Both the position numbers and the translations under genes were made by a program. From assembly GCA_947447625.1 (NCBI GenBank), contig CANFKS010000023.1:1-44365 (forward strand): a stretch of DNA of 44,365 bases, in the 5' to 3' direction. Origin of the DNA: Rhodospirillales bacterium. Lineage in GTDB: Bacteria; Pseudomonadota; Alphaproteobacteria; Acetobacterales; Acetobacteraceae. Below, piece by piece: positions 8,689-19,431 of the stretch (positions are counted from its first letter, which is position 1; each line of letters opens with the position of its first letter). Under the pieces are notes generated by a model that saw only the letters and a program-made list of their open reading frames with translations, searched no databases and was not told the DNA's origin.

Positions 8689-10287
8689 ATGCTCGAAAAG
8701 GTCGACGTCCTCATCATCGGCTCCGGGGCCTCCGGCGCCGCCGCCGCCTGGTCCCTGGCCGACACCAGAATGCGCATCCTCTGCCTCGAACAAGGCGACT
8801 GGATCAAACAATCCGAATACCCCACCAACGGGCGCGACTGGGAAGCCCGCCAGTTCTCCGACTTCCACCCCAGCCCCAACAAGCGCGGCCGCACCACCGA
8901 CTATCCCGTCAACGACGACAACTCCCCCATCAAGGTCCTCAACTTCAACGCCGTCGGCGGCTCCACCATCCTCTACGCCGCTCACTACCCCCGCCTCCAC
9001 CCGTCCGATTTCCGCGTCAAATCCCTCGATGGCGTCGCCGATGACTGGCCCGTCGACTACGCGACCCTCGAACCCTTCTTCGCCGAAAACGACCGCATGA
9101 TGGGCGTCTCCGGCCTCGCCGGCGATCCCGCCTACCCCGCCCACACCCCGCCCATGCCCCCCCTCGGCCTCGGCAAATCCGGCACCCGCTTCGCCCATGC
9201 GCTCAACACACTCGGCTGGCACTGGTGGCCGTCCGACACCACGCTGGCCACGACGGACTATGACGGCCGCGCCAAATGCATCAACCTCGGGCATTGCACA
9301 TTCGGCTGCTCCCAGGGCGCCAAAGCCAGCACCGACATCACCTACTGGCCCCGCGCCATCCGCGCCGGCGTCGAACTGCGCACCCGCTGCCGCGTCAGCC
9401 GCATCGAAACCGGCCCCGACGGCATGGCCACCGGCGCCACCTATTTCGACGCCGCCGGGGTCGAACATTTCCAGCCCGCCGAAATCGTCATCCTCGCCGC
9501 CAACGGCGTCGGCACCCCCCGCCTCCTGCTCAATTCCGCCTCCGCCCAACACCCCGACGGCCTCGCCAATTCCTCGGGCCAGGTCGGCCGCAACCTGATG
9601 TTCCACCCCTACGCCAGCATCTACGGCTACGTCGACGAACCACTCGACGGCAACAAGGCCCCGCCGCTCTGCCTGTGGAGCCACCAACACTACGAAACCG
9701 ACCTCTCCCGCGGCTTCGTCCGCGGCTACTCCTACCAGCTCGGCCGCGGCGTCGGCACCATCACCGAAGCCATCACCAGCACCGCCGCCGGCCGCCTCCC
9801 CTGGGGCGAGGGCCATCACGATGCCTATCGCCGCCTGATGAACCACCGCATCGGCATGGCCGCCATCTGCGAAGACCTGCCCGAGGAACACAACCGCGTC
9901 ACGCTTGACCCCACCCTCAAGGACAGCAACGGCATCCCCTCGCCGAAAATCGACTACACCATCTCCGAAAACAGCCACCGCATGCTCGACCACGCCATCG
10001 CCCGCGCCAAAGACATCCTCCACGCCGCAGGGGCCACCGACATCGGCGTCGACCGCCCCATCCTGTTCGGCGGCTGGCACCTCCTCGGCACCGCCCGCAT
10101 GGGCACCGACCCCGCCCGCTCCGTCGTCAACGCATGGGGCCGCAGCCACGACGTCAAAAACCTCTTCATCATCGACGGCTCCCTCTTCGTCACCTCCGGC
10201 GGCGTCAACCCCACCTCCACCATCCAGGCCCTCGCCCTCTACATCGCCGACACGATCAAACAACGCCTCGCCACCCTGTTCGACTGA
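8689..10287 (+). CDS. GMC family oxidoreductase, predicted Fe-S-containing (copy 2)
   Basis: A 532-residue paralogue of the upstream GMC gene, of exactly the same length and alignable over the whole protein without obvious gaps. It has the same FAD motif ([20 protein letters not shown]), GMC signature ([17 protein letters not shown]), Cys-x5-Cys-x3-Cys ([11 protein letters not shown]) and C-terminal catalytic region ([12 protein letters not shown]). Divergence concentrates around residues 52-70 and 325-370, probably substrate-facing segments. The ATG at 8689 follows GAGGAGG by about 8 bases. Tandem duplication with the small subunit gene trapped between the copies is the simplest history. Confidence 0.9.
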   Translation: MLEKVDVLIIGSGASGAAAAWSLADTRMRILCLEQGDWIKQSEYPTNGRDWEARQFSDFHPSPNKRGRTTDYPVNDDNSPIKVLNFNAVGGSTILYAAHYPRLHPSDFRVKSLDGVADDWPVDYATLEPFFAENDRMMGVSGLAGDPAYPAHTPPMPPLGLGKSGTRFAHALNTLGWHWWPSDTTLATTDYDGRAKCINLGHCTFGCSQGAKASTDITYWPRAIRAGVELRTRCRVSRIETGPDGMATGATYFDAAGVEHFQPAEIVILAANGVGTPRLLLNSASAQHPDGLANSSGQVGRNLMFHPYASIYGYVDEPLDGNKAPPLCLWSHQHYETDLSRGFVRGYSYQLGRGVGTITEAITSTAAGRLPWGEGHHDAYRRLMNHRIGMAAICEDLPEEHNRVTLDPTLKDSNGIPSPKIDYTISENSHRMLDHAIARAKDILHAAGATDIGVDRPILFGGWHLLGTARMGTDPARSVVNAWGRSHDVKNLFIIDGSLFVTSGGVNPTSTIQALALYIADTIKQRLATLFD

Positions 10288-10331
10288 CCCCACCGGTGGC
10301 GGTACGACCCTCGCACCCCTATATCCTCTCC

Positions 10332-11318
<987 letters not shown>

Positions 11319-11330
11319 GCCCAAGGCCGC

Positions 11331-11370
11331 AAGCAAGCCCTTCTTTTTCGAAAAACAGAAGCGCTTGCTT
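11331..11370. terminator. 40-bp AT-cored palindrome between convergent genes, likely bidirectional terminator
   Basis: Starts AAGCAAGC and ends GCTTGCTT, with an inner TTCTTTTTCGAAAAACAGAA. The two halves pair almost completely. It lies 12 bases after the flavin oxidoreductase stop and just before the rsmD stop, so it can terminate both. The same core recurs near 28.14-28.26 kb, suggesting a family of such elements in this genome. Confidence 0.7.
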
Positions 11371-11373
11371 CCT

Positions 11374-11925
11374 CTACCCCCGCGCCTCGCCCAGTCGAAA
11401 AATACTCATCAGCGCCGCCCCATGCCGCCGCTGGTCCAGCATCTCCCCAAGCGCGGGCGGCTCCTCGTCGCGCGCCGTTTCGGTCACCACGACGCAGCCC
11501 GGCTTGAGCCAGCCGCCAAAGCGCAGCGCCGCAATCGCCGGCTCGATCAGCCCGTCATAATAGGGCGGATCAAGAAACGCGAGCGTGCACGCCGGCCCAC
11601 GCGGCGGCCGCATCACATCGCGATGGACCGAAGCCTTGGCACGAAAGGCCGCGATATTGGCCTTGAGGGCCACAATCGCCGCAGGGTCCTGCTCAAAGAA
11701 ATAGCCATGCGCCGCCCCGCGCGACAGCGCCTCAAGGCCAAGCGCCCCAGTGCCGGCGAAAGCGTCAAGCACCGCCGCACCCACGATCAGATCGCGCCCG
11801 CCCCAATCCGCATGCATCAACGTATCAAACAACGCCTGGCGCACACGATCGGCCGTCGGCCGCGTGGTGTCGCCCTTCGGCGTGGCGAGCATGCGGCCCT
11901 TGAACAGCCCGGCGACGATCCTCAC
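11374..11925 (-). CDS. rsmD: 16S rRNA (guanine(966)-N(2))-methyltransferase
   Basis: A 183-residue SAM-dependent methyltransferase that modifies G966 of 16S rRNA during 30S assembly. It begins MRIVAGLFKGRML and has the conserved TRPTADRVRQALFD segment, the SAM-binding loop DAFAGTGALGLEALSRGA (54-71) and the N-methyltransferase catalytic motif DPPYY (119-123). Length is normal for RsmD. It lies 10 bases downstream of the pseudouridine synthase gene in the same direction, so the two rRNA-modification genes form an operon. Confidence 0.95.
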   Translation of the reverse strand: MRIVAGLFKGRMLATPKGDTTRPTADRVRQALFDTLMHADWGGRDLIVGAAVLDAFAGTGALGLEALSRGAAHGYFFEQDPAAIVALKANIAAFRAKASVHRDVMRPPRGPACTLAFLDPPYYDGLIEPAIAALRFGGWLKPGCVVVTETARDEEPPALGEMLDQRRHGAALMSIFRLGEARG

Positions 11926-11935
11926 GAGCTGCGTC

Positions 11936-12664
11936 TCACGGCGCGAGTTTGATTTGTTCGCGCAGCACCTTGGCCTGCACTTCCTCCACCACCCCGCGCG
12001 GCAGCGTACCCAACTGGAACGGCCCGTAAGCCACCCGGATCAGCCGCGAAACCTGCAGCCCGAGATGGCCCAGAACCTTGCGGATCTCCCGGTTCTTGCC
12101 TTCCTTGAGCGCCATGGTGAGCCAGATGTTGTCGCCCTTGCGGCTGTCGAGCCCGGCCTCGATGGGGCCATACTTGATCCCCTCGACAACGACCCCCTTC
12201 GCAAGCTCGGCAATCGCCGCCTGAGTCAGGTCGCCAAACGCGCGCACCCGGTAGCGCCGGATCCACGCATTGGCGGGCAGTTCGAGCTGCCGCGCCAGCG
12301 CCCCGTCATTGGTCAACAGCAGCAGCCCCTCGGAGTTGAGATCGAGCCGCCCGACGCTGACCACCCGCGGCAAGCCCGGCGGCAATTTATCAAACACCGT
12401 CGGCCGCCCCTGCGGATCCTTGTGCGTCACCACCAGCCCATCCGGCTTGTGATACTTGAACAACCGCGTCCGCTCGCGCTGCACACCGACAGGATTGCCG
12501 TCGACAGTCACGATATCCCCCTCGGTGACAAATGTTGCGGGATGCGTCACCAGCGTCTTGTTGAGCTGGATGCGCTTGTCCGCAACCATCACTTCGGCGT
12601 CGCGCCGACTGGCAACGCCGGCGCGGGCAAGGAATTTGGCGATGCGTTCGCCTGCTTCAGTCAT
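11936..12664 (-). CDS. rluB: rRNA pseudouridine synthase (RluB/RsuA family)
   Basis: A 242-residue enzyme with an N-terminal S4 RNA-binding domain (about 1-50, ERIAKFLARAGVASRRDAE) followed by the RsuA/RluB catalytic domain. The catalytic aspartate is Asp108 in GRLDLNSEGLLLLTND. KEGKNREIRKVLGHLGL is the family's C-terminal signature. It isomerises uridine in rRNA, probably 23S position 2605 by family. RluB versus RluE/RsuA is decided here by the S4 domain and overall likeness only. Confidence 0.9.
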   Translation of the reverse strand: MTEAGERIAKFLARAGVASRRDAEVMVADKRIQLNKTLVTHPATFVTEGDIVTVDGNPVGVQRERTRLFKYHKPDGLVVTHKDPQGRPTVFDKLPPGLPRVVSVGRLDLNSEGLLLLTNDGALARQLELPANAWIRRYRVRAFGDLTQAAIAELAKGVVVEGIKYGPIEAGLDSRKGDNIWLTMALKEGKNREIRKVLGHLGLQVSRLIRVAYGPFQLGTLPRGVVEEVQAKVLREQIKLAP

Positions 12665-12695
12665 GGGGCAGTCCGATAATCATGTGACATCACTC

Positions 12696-13406
12696 TTATA
12701 CGCAGGCCGCGACCAGCGCCTCGAAAATTTTGCGATCGCCCTGATCAATAAAAAATTCAGGGTGCCACTGCACGCCGAGACAGAATGTATAGCGCCCATC
12801 CTCGATCCCCTCGATCACCCCATCCGGCGCCATCGCGTTGACGACAGCATGCGCCCCCGCGCTGCGAACCGCCTGATGATGCGCGGAATTCACATGCATC
12901 GCGCTGCTGCCCACAATCCGGTGCAGCAGCGTGCCCGGCGTCACCGCAACAGCATGGCCCGCCTCGTGGCGCGGATTGGGCTGCTCATGGGCCAGCGCGT
13001 CGGACACGCTGTCCGGAATATGCTGGATCAGCGTGCCGCCCAGCGCGACCGCCAGCAATTGCTGCCCGCCGCAAATGCCGAGCACCGGCAAATCACGCGC
13101 CAGCGCCCCCTGCACCAGCGCCAGTTCGGCCTGGGTGCGCCCGACCTTGAGCGTCACGGTGCCATGCGTCTCCCCATCGCCATAAAGCGATGGATCGACA
13201 TCGAACGCCCCCCCGGTGACAACAAGCGCATCAAGCCGGTCGAGATACTCCGCCGCGAGATCCGGATGATGCGGCAACGCCATCGGCAACCCGCCCACGG
13301 CGGCGATCGCGCCGGCATAGTTGGTGCGCAGCGCATACCAGGGATATTTTGACCAGCCGCCAGCCGGTTCGCTGTCGAGGGTTACGCCGATGAGGGGTCT
13401 TTTCAT
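12696..13406 (-). CDS. Gamma-glutamyl-gamma-aminobutyrate hydrolase family (peptidase C26)
   Basis: A 236-residue class I glutamine amidotransferase-like hydrolase. The nucleophile is Cys112 in GICGGQQ and the His-Glu pair of the triad is in WHPEFF (His215, Glu217). The N-terminus RPLIGVTLDSEP and the segment TGGAFDVDPSLYG are typical of PuuD-like enzymes, which split gamma-glutamyl-GABA in putrescine breakdown. The start at 13406 was chosen because homologues start at this IGV strand. It diverges from tadA by about 20 bases. A PuuB-like oxidoreductase is encoded 8 kb away, but nothing in the sequence links them. Confidence 0.88.
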   Translation of the reverse strand: MKRPLIGVTLDSEPAGGWSKYPWYALRTNYAGAIAAVGGLPMALPHHPDLAAEYLDRLDALVVTGGAFDVDPSLYGDGETHGTVTLKVGRTQAELALVQGALARDLPVLGICGGQQLLAVALGGTLIQHIPDSVSDALAHEQPNPRHEAGHAVAVTPGTLLHRIVGSSAMHVNSAHHQAVRSAGAHAVVNAMAPDGVIEGIEDGRYTFCLGVQWHPEFFIDQGDRKIFEALVAACV

Positions 13407-13427
13407 GATGCAACGCGCCAGGTGGGA

Positions 13428-13874
13428 ATGATGGAGCACGGTATGGGCCTCGCACTGGCCGAAGCGCAAGCCGCCGCCGCGCGGGGCGAGGTGCCGGTGG
13501 GCGCAGTGCTGCTCGGGCCGGACGGGGCGGTCCTGGCACAGGATGGCAACCGGACCGAGGCGCTGTGCGACGCCTCGGCCCATGCCGAGATGCTGGTGCT
13601 GCGGGCTGCGGCAGCCCGGCTGGGCTCGCCCCGGCTGCCCGGCTGCACCTTGGTGGTGACGCTGGAGCCCTGCGCGATGTGCGCGGCGGCAGCCGCTGCA
13701 TTCCGCGTCGGCCGGGTCATGTTCGGCGCCTACGACCCCAAGGGCGGCGGCATCGAGCACGGGGCACGGGTCTATGAAACCCAGGGCGCCCTGCACCGTC
13801 CGGAGGTGATCGGCGGCATCCGCGAAACCGAAGCCGCCGCCCTGTTGCGGGATTTCTTCAAACGGCTTCGGTGA
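13428..13874 (+). CDS. tadA: tRNA-specific adenosine deaminase
   Basis: About 148 residues. It converts the wobble adenosine of tRNA-Arg(ACG) to inosine. Zinc-site motifs: HAEM (His52, Glu54, counted from the ATG at 13428) and PCAMC (Cys82, Cys85), with the family context EVPVGAVL before and the IGGIRETEAAALLRDFF tail after. The exact start is uncertain: GTG 13422, ATG 13428 and ATG 13431 are in frame, and AGGTGGGA lies very close. Base composition is less C-biased than in neighbouring genes. Confidence 0.92.
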   Translation: MMEHGMGLALAEAQAAAARGEVPVGAVLLGPDGAVLAQDGNRTEALCDASAHAEMLVLRAAAARLGSPRLPGCTLVVTLEPCAMCAAAAAAFRVGRVMFGAYDPKGGGIEHGARVYETQGALHRPEVIGGIRETEAAALLRDFFKRLR

Positions 13875-13926
13875 TTTTCTCAACGCGGCACAGCAGGCAG
13901 CCCGCCGTTGCTCTCACCCTCGGACG

Positions 13927-14580
13927 CTATCGCGGCAGCATCGCCCCCGCGATCCGCACCATCTCGGCAAAATCCCCCGCCACCGCCTCCGCCTCCGCCC
14001 CCATCGCCGCCGTGCCATAGCCCCACGCCGCAAAAATGCACTTCACCCCCGCCCCCTGCGCCGCCGCGACGTCATTGTGATGATCCCCGCTCATCAGGGC
14101 GCGGCCCAGATCCCCCCCGGCGGCCTGCAAGGTGGCGGTCAGATGGGCCGGATCGGGCTTGCGCACCGGGAACGTGTCCCCCCCGCCAACGGCCGCAAAA
14201 TAATGATCGATGCCGAGGGCAGCGAGCAGCGCGCGCGCAGCCGCCTCGGGCTTGTTCGTGCACACCGCCAGGCGCCACCCAGCCGCCGTCAGCGCATCGA
14301 GCCCCGCGATCACACCGGGAAACGGCCGCGTCTCAACCGCCGTATTGGCGGTGTAATCGACCACGAACGCCTCAAGCGCGGCATCGTCCTGCTGCACGCC
14401 GCGCGCGGCAAACGCCCGTTCCAGCAAAACCGCCGCGCCATCACCAACCATCGCCGTCACCTCCGGCCGCGAGAACGCCGCCAAGCCGCGCGCCGCCATC
14501 AGCCGATTGAGCGCCGCCGTCAGGTCCGGCACCGAGTCGACCAATGTGCCATCGAGATCGAGTAGGAGTGTGCGGGTCAT
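13927..14580 (-). CDS. gph: HAD-family phosphatase, phosphoglycolate phosphatase-like
   Basis: A 217-residue HAD phosphatase. Motif I is LLLDLDGTLVDS (nucleophile Asp8, acid/base Asp10), then VCTNKP (motif II), a lysine in VRKPDPAHL (motif III) and MSGDHHNDVAAAQGAG (motif IV). The cap region and VDSVPDLTAALN are as in Gph, which removes 2-phosphoglycolate. It converges on tadA with a 52-base gap. The gph assignment is by family resemblance; other small phosphate esters are possible. Confidence 0.85.
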   Translation of the reverse strand: MTRTLLLDLDGTLVDSVPDLTAALNRLMAARGLAAFSRPEVTAMVGDGAAVLLERAFAARGVQQDDAALEAFVVDYTANTAVETRPFPGVIAGLDALTAAGWRLAVCTNKPEAAARALLAALGIDHYFAAVGGGDTFPVRKPDPAHLTATLQAAGGDLGRALMSGDHHNDVAAAQGAGVKCIFAAWGYGTAAMGAEAEAVAGDFAEMVRIAGAMLPR

Positions 14581-14633
14581 TCGTTATATGGTGCCAACTG
14601 AATTGATGTGTGATTAACAGAGTCTGGCATAGC

Positions 14634-14701
14634 TAGAACGTGATCGCCAAAGGTGGAAGCACCGGCGGCGTGGATCACGCGATAAAACAAAGTGCGAGAG
14701 C
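14634..14701 (+). repeat. 68-bp palindromic intergenic repeat, copy 2
   Basis: Begins TAGAACGTGATCGCC and ends AAACAAAGTGCGAGAGC, the same 68-base length as copy 1. Inner arms GTGATC and GATCAC pair, as do smaller parts of the core. It lies in the 144-base gap between gph (leftward) and glmU (rightward), ending 23 bases before the glmU start and so within its probable leader. Confidence 0.7.
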
Positions 14702-14724
14702 AGCACCGCCGCGCAGGAGAGACC

Positions 14725-16044
14725 ATGAGCGCCACCGCCGTCATCCTCGCCGCCGGGTTCGGCACCCGCATGAAATCCGATCTCCCGAAAACCCTGCACA
14801 AAATCGCGGGCAAACCCATGCTCCGCCATCTGATCGACAGTTGCGCCGCAGTCTTCGAGCGCATCGTCGTCGTGGTCGGGCCCGAAACCGCCCTCGTCGG
14901 CCAGCAAGCCGCCCCCTGGCCCTGCGTCGTGCAGCATGACCGCCTCGGCACCGCCCACGCGGCCCTGCAAGCCGCCGCCCATTTCGGCGATGGCGAAGTC
15001 GCCGTCCTCTACGCCGACAACCCCCTCATCACCCCCGACACCCTGCGCCGCATGCTCGCCCGCCGCCAACAAGGCGACGTCGGCCTCGCCCTCCTCGCCA
15101 TGCGCCCCGCCGACCCCGCCCGCTACGGCCGCGTCATCGCCGAGGACGGCTATGTCGAACGCATCGTCGAATACAAGGACGCCACCCCCGCCGAACGCGC
15201 CATCGGCCTGTGCAACGCAGGCGTCCTGTGCGCCGCTGCCGCCCCCATGCTCGCCTGGCTCCGCGCCGTCAAAAACGACAACGCCCAGCGCGAATACTAC
15301 CTCGGCGACATCGTCGAACACGCGCGCGCCCAGGGCGCCCGCGTCGCCGCCATCGAAGCCCCCGAGGCCGAAGTCCTCGGCATCAACTCCCGCGCCGAAC
15401 AAGCCCGCGCCGAAGCCGAAATCCAGCGCCGCCTGCGCGACGCCGCCATGGACACCGGCGTCACCCTCATCGCCCCCGAAACCGTCTTCCTCAGCACCGA
15501 CACCACCTTCGGCCCCGACGTCATCATCCATCCCAACGTCGTCTTCGGCCCCGGCGTTCACATCGCCAAAGGCGCCGAAATCAAATCCTTCTCCCATCTC
15601 GAAGGCTGCATCGTCCACGAACGCGCCATCATCGGCCCCTTCGCCCGCCTGCGCCCCGGCGCCGATATCGGGATGGATGCCCATGTCGGCAACTTCGTCG
15701 AAATCAAAGCCTCCACCCTCGCCGCCGGCGTCAAGGCCAACCACCTCAGCTACATCGGCGACACCACCATCGGCGTCAAAACCAACATCGGCGCCGGCAC
15801 CATCACCTGCAATTATGACGGAACAGACAAACACCGCACCACCATCGGCGCCAACGTCTTCGTCGGTTCCAACAACACCCTCGTCGCGCCCATCACCATC
15901 GGCGACAACGCCATGACCACCGCCGGCAGCGTCCTGACCCACGATGTCGAGGCCGACGCCATGGCCTTCGGCCGCGCCCGCCAGGAAACCCGCCCAGGCC
16001 ACGCCACAGCCTTCCGCGCTGCGCGCACCAAGGAGAAACACTAG
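14725..16044 (+). CDS. glmU: Bifunctional UDP-GlcNAc pyrophosphorylase / glucosamine-1-P acetyltransferase
   Basis: A 439-residue cytoplasmic enzyme making UDP-GlcNAc for peptidoglycan and LPS. The N-terminal nucleotidyltransferase has LAAGFGTRMKS at about 8-18 and the lysine-containing LPKTLHKIAGKPML. Further motifs are QHDRLGTAHA, YADNPLI and EYKDA. The C-terminal half is a left-handed beta-helix with hexapeptide repeats, containing GPFARLRPGADIG, NFVEIKAS and GAGTITCNYDG. The ATG at 14725 follows AGGAG. One base separates its stop from the glmS start, so the two form an operon of consecutive pathway enzymes. Confidence 0.96.
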   Translation: MSATAVILAAGFGTRMKSDLPKTLHKIAGKPMLRHLIDSCAAVFERIVVVVGPETALVGQQAAPWPCVVQHDRLGTAHAALQAAAHFGDGEVAVLYADNPLITPDTLRRMLARRQQGDVGLALLAMRPADPARYGRVIAEDGYVERIVEYKDATPAERAIGLCNAGVLCAAAAPMLAWLRAVKNDNAQREYYLGDIVEHARAQGARVAAIEAPEAEVLGINSRAEQARAEAEIQRRLRDAAMDTGVTLIAPETVFLSTDTTFGPDVIIHPNVVFGPGVHIAKGAEIKSFSHLEGCIVHERAIIGPFARLRPGADIGMDAHVGNFVEIKASTLAAGVKANHLSYIGDTTIGVKTNIGAGTITCNYDGTDKHRTTIGANVFVGSNNTLVAPITIGDNAMTTAGSVLTHDVEADAMAFGRARQETRPGHATAFRAARTKEKH

Positions 16045-16045
16045 C

Positions 16046-17869
<1,824 letters not shown>

Positions 17870-17966
17870 CCCCCAACAAAATCCAGGGTGCAGCGCCCCT
17901 CCGCACCGCACCACCTCGCCAAACCGCCCCTTGAAACCCGGCGCCATCATATTATCTAACTATCTA

Positions 17967-18530
17967 ATGTTACCTCTCGCCACCCTCTTCCGCGCCATCC
18001 TCCAGGGCCTCCAGGCCACCATCGCCCAAATCGCGTCCAAAAACCGCCAATCCGTCCCCCTGTTGCTCCGCGTCAGCAACCACCTCCATCGCACCATCCA
18101 GCGCTTCGAACGCCTCTTCACCCTCTGGCAGCGTGACGCCCTCCCCGCCCCTCGCCCCAATGCCTCAAGCCCCAACGCCGCAAGCCCGGGCGCGCCCCGC
18201 AAAACCCCATCCGCCCCCTCCCCCCGACTCCCCAGCGGCAAGGCCTGGCTCACCCGCGCCCTCGCCTCCACCGAAGCCAACGCCCGCGCAAGCCATCTCC
18301 AACACTTCCTCACCACGCAAGACTGCGCGACCTTCCTCGCCCAGGTCCCCCGCGCCGCCCGCCTCCTGCGCCCCCTCGCTCACGCCCTCGGCCTGCACAT
18401 GCCGGGCGACCCGCCACCCCCCGACCCCAAACCCTCCTTCACCCCCGACCACACCCCGCTGCCCCCACCCCTCGGCATCGCCATCACCCGCCGGCTCCCC
18501 GCTCCTCCAAAATTTCCAAAACGTGCCTGA
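17967..18530 (+). CDS. Hypothetical proline-rich protein
   Basis: 187 residues, not recognised. The N-terminus is amphipathic and basic (MLPLATLFRAILQGL, then KNRQSVPLLLRVSNHLHRTIQRFERLF). A Pro/Ala/Ser-rich linker spans about 58-85. A second conserved-looking block reads HFLTTQDCATFLAQVPRAARLLRPLAHALG, and the C-terminus is again proline-rich. Similar PRAARLLRP-type blocks exist, as far as I recall, in unnamed proteins of Acetobacteraceae. Codon and base use match the neighbours. Upstream (about 17948-17966) is an AT-rich run with two TATCTA hexamers, a possible -10 region. Confidence 0.55.
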   Translation: MLPLATLFRAILQGLQATIAQIASKNRQSVPLLLRVSNHLHRTIQRFERLFTLWQRDALPAPRPNASSPNAASPGAPRKTPSAPSPRLPSGKAWLTRALASTEANARASHLQHFLTTQDCATFLAQVPRAARLLRPLAHALGLHMPGDPPPPDPKPSFTPDHTPLPPPLGIAITRRLPAPPKFPKRA

Positions 18531-18602
18531 CCCCTGCCGTTTTTCCGCGCGCTAATTGTTACGATATCGTATCTTATTCGCCTGCCCGGCAGCATCAAGC
18601 GC

Positions 18603-18749
18603 CCCGAAATCGGGCGAAGCCATGCGGATACCGCCTTGGCGCTCGATATCGGCATCAGCATGGTGGCGAGCCATGTCCATAAAATTCCGACCGAAACCGG
18701 CTGCGCCAACCGCACCGAAGCCGCCGCCTATGCCCTCCATCAGGGGCTG
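18603..18749 (+). pseudogene. Remnant of a LuxR/NarL-type helix-turn-helix domain
   Basis: In one frame this stretch reads ADTALALDIGISMVASHVHK, then IPTETGCANRTEAAAYALHQ, closely matching the recognition half of the LuxR-type DNA-binding domain (ALDIS-x-STV-x-SHVHKIL-x-KTGCANRTEAA). No receiver domain or credible start lies upstream in frame; the frame only reads through unrelated sequence. The tail overlaps the last bases of the convergent TetR gene. It looks like a truncated response-regulator gene with point changes (Pro in the recognition helix). It could in principle be expressed as a small peptide, but I think decay is likelier. Confidence 0.6.
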
Positions 18750-19366
18750 AAGAGCGTGAGTGCAAGAATGCGCTTGGCTTCCTCGATAACCGCAGTGCGG
18801 GCCAAGGCGCCGTCTTGTTCAAAGGCATAGCCGATCAACCGGTCTCCGATTTCGATGGCGATGCGCATCCGCAGTTCGAAAGCATCGGTGATATCGACTG
18901 CATAGGCCTCGATGAGCACACTGCGCACCATTTCCATCACATCCCCAGCCCCCGCATAGGCGTCGCGGGTGAGGCGACTGACATGCCGCCCCCCGCCCGC
19001 CGCGCCGAAGGCCACGGTGCGGAAATCGGGATGGGCACAGAGATATTCGGTAAAACCGTCCAGCACAGCGGCAAGGAAAGCGCCCGCATCGGGCGGAAAC
19101 GCCAGCATGATCCGCGCCGCGATCGCCTCCTGGAACTGGTCCATATGGTTCAGTGCGATGGCATCGACGATCGCCTGCTTGTCCGGAAAAAACCGATAAA
19201 CCGCCCCAACCGAAACGCCGGCGGCCTGGGCGATGCTCGCCGTGGTGAGGCGTTCGACCGACTGCCCCGCCCCCAGCATGGCAATTGTTGCGGCGAGGAC
19301 TTTCTGCACCGTCTCCTGGCTCCGGCCCTGGAGCGGCATGCGCCGCGTGGTCTGGGTGATCGACAT
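18740..19366 (-). CDS. TetR/AcrR family transcriptional regulator
   Basis: A 208-residue regulator with an N-terminal TetR helix-turn-helix at about 17-66 (TVQKVLAATIAMLG, then LTTASIAQAAGVSVGAVYRFF, PDKQAIVDAI) and an all-helical ligand/dimer domain whose ligand is unknown. It is divergent from hpnH with 65 bases between the starts; a good inverted repeat in that gap overlaps the hpnH promoter, suggesting that this protein represses hpnH and perhaps itself. It does not show the C-rich sense-strand bias of the glm genes. Confidence 0.9.
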   Translation of the reverse strand: MSITQTTRRMPLQGRSQETVQKVLAATIAMLGAGQSVERLTTASIAQAAGVSVGAVYRFFPDKQAIVDAIALNHMDQFQEAIAARIMLAFPPDAGAFLAAVLDGFTEYLCAHPDFRTVAFGAAGGGRHVSRLTRDAYAGAGDVMEMVRSVLIEAYAVDITDAFELRMRIAIEIGDRLIGYAFEQDGALARTAVIEEAKRILALTLFSP

Positions 19367-19372
19367 GTGCGG

Positions 19373-19401
19373 TTGACGGGGTCCGGCGCGGTGAATAAAA
19401 C
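19373..19401 (+). promoter_or_regulatory. Predicted hpnH promoter
   Basis: TTGACG at 19373-19378, a 17-base spacer, and TAAAAC at 19396-19401. The predicted RNA start is about 24 bases before the hpnH ATG. Five of six -35 and four of six -10 positions match the sigma-70 consensus. It lies in the gap with the divergent TetR gene. Confidence 0.55.
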
Positions 19402-19421
19402 GCGACGTCTCATTCGCATTT
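19398..19421. promoter_or_regulatory. Candidate TetR-family operator
   Basis: AAACGCGA, 8 bases, TCGCATTT: the 8-base arms match at 7 of 8 positions. The palindrome overlaps the -10 box and the expected start of the hpnH transcript and lies 32 bases from the TetR gene start, the usual place for a repressor site controlling one or both divergent genes. Confidence 0.5.
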
Positions 19422-19431
19422 CGAGGGCGCC

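Noticed and set aside
8641-10293. 550-codon leftward open frame opposite GMC copy 2
   Set aside because: Gly/Val/Ala/Asp-rich mirror of a real GMC gene; a similar mirror exists opposite copy 1. No family features.
18552-18740. Short leftward frame (about 62 codons) over the LuxR remnant
   Set aside because: The rightward frame has a clear helix-turn-helix similarity; the leftward one has none.
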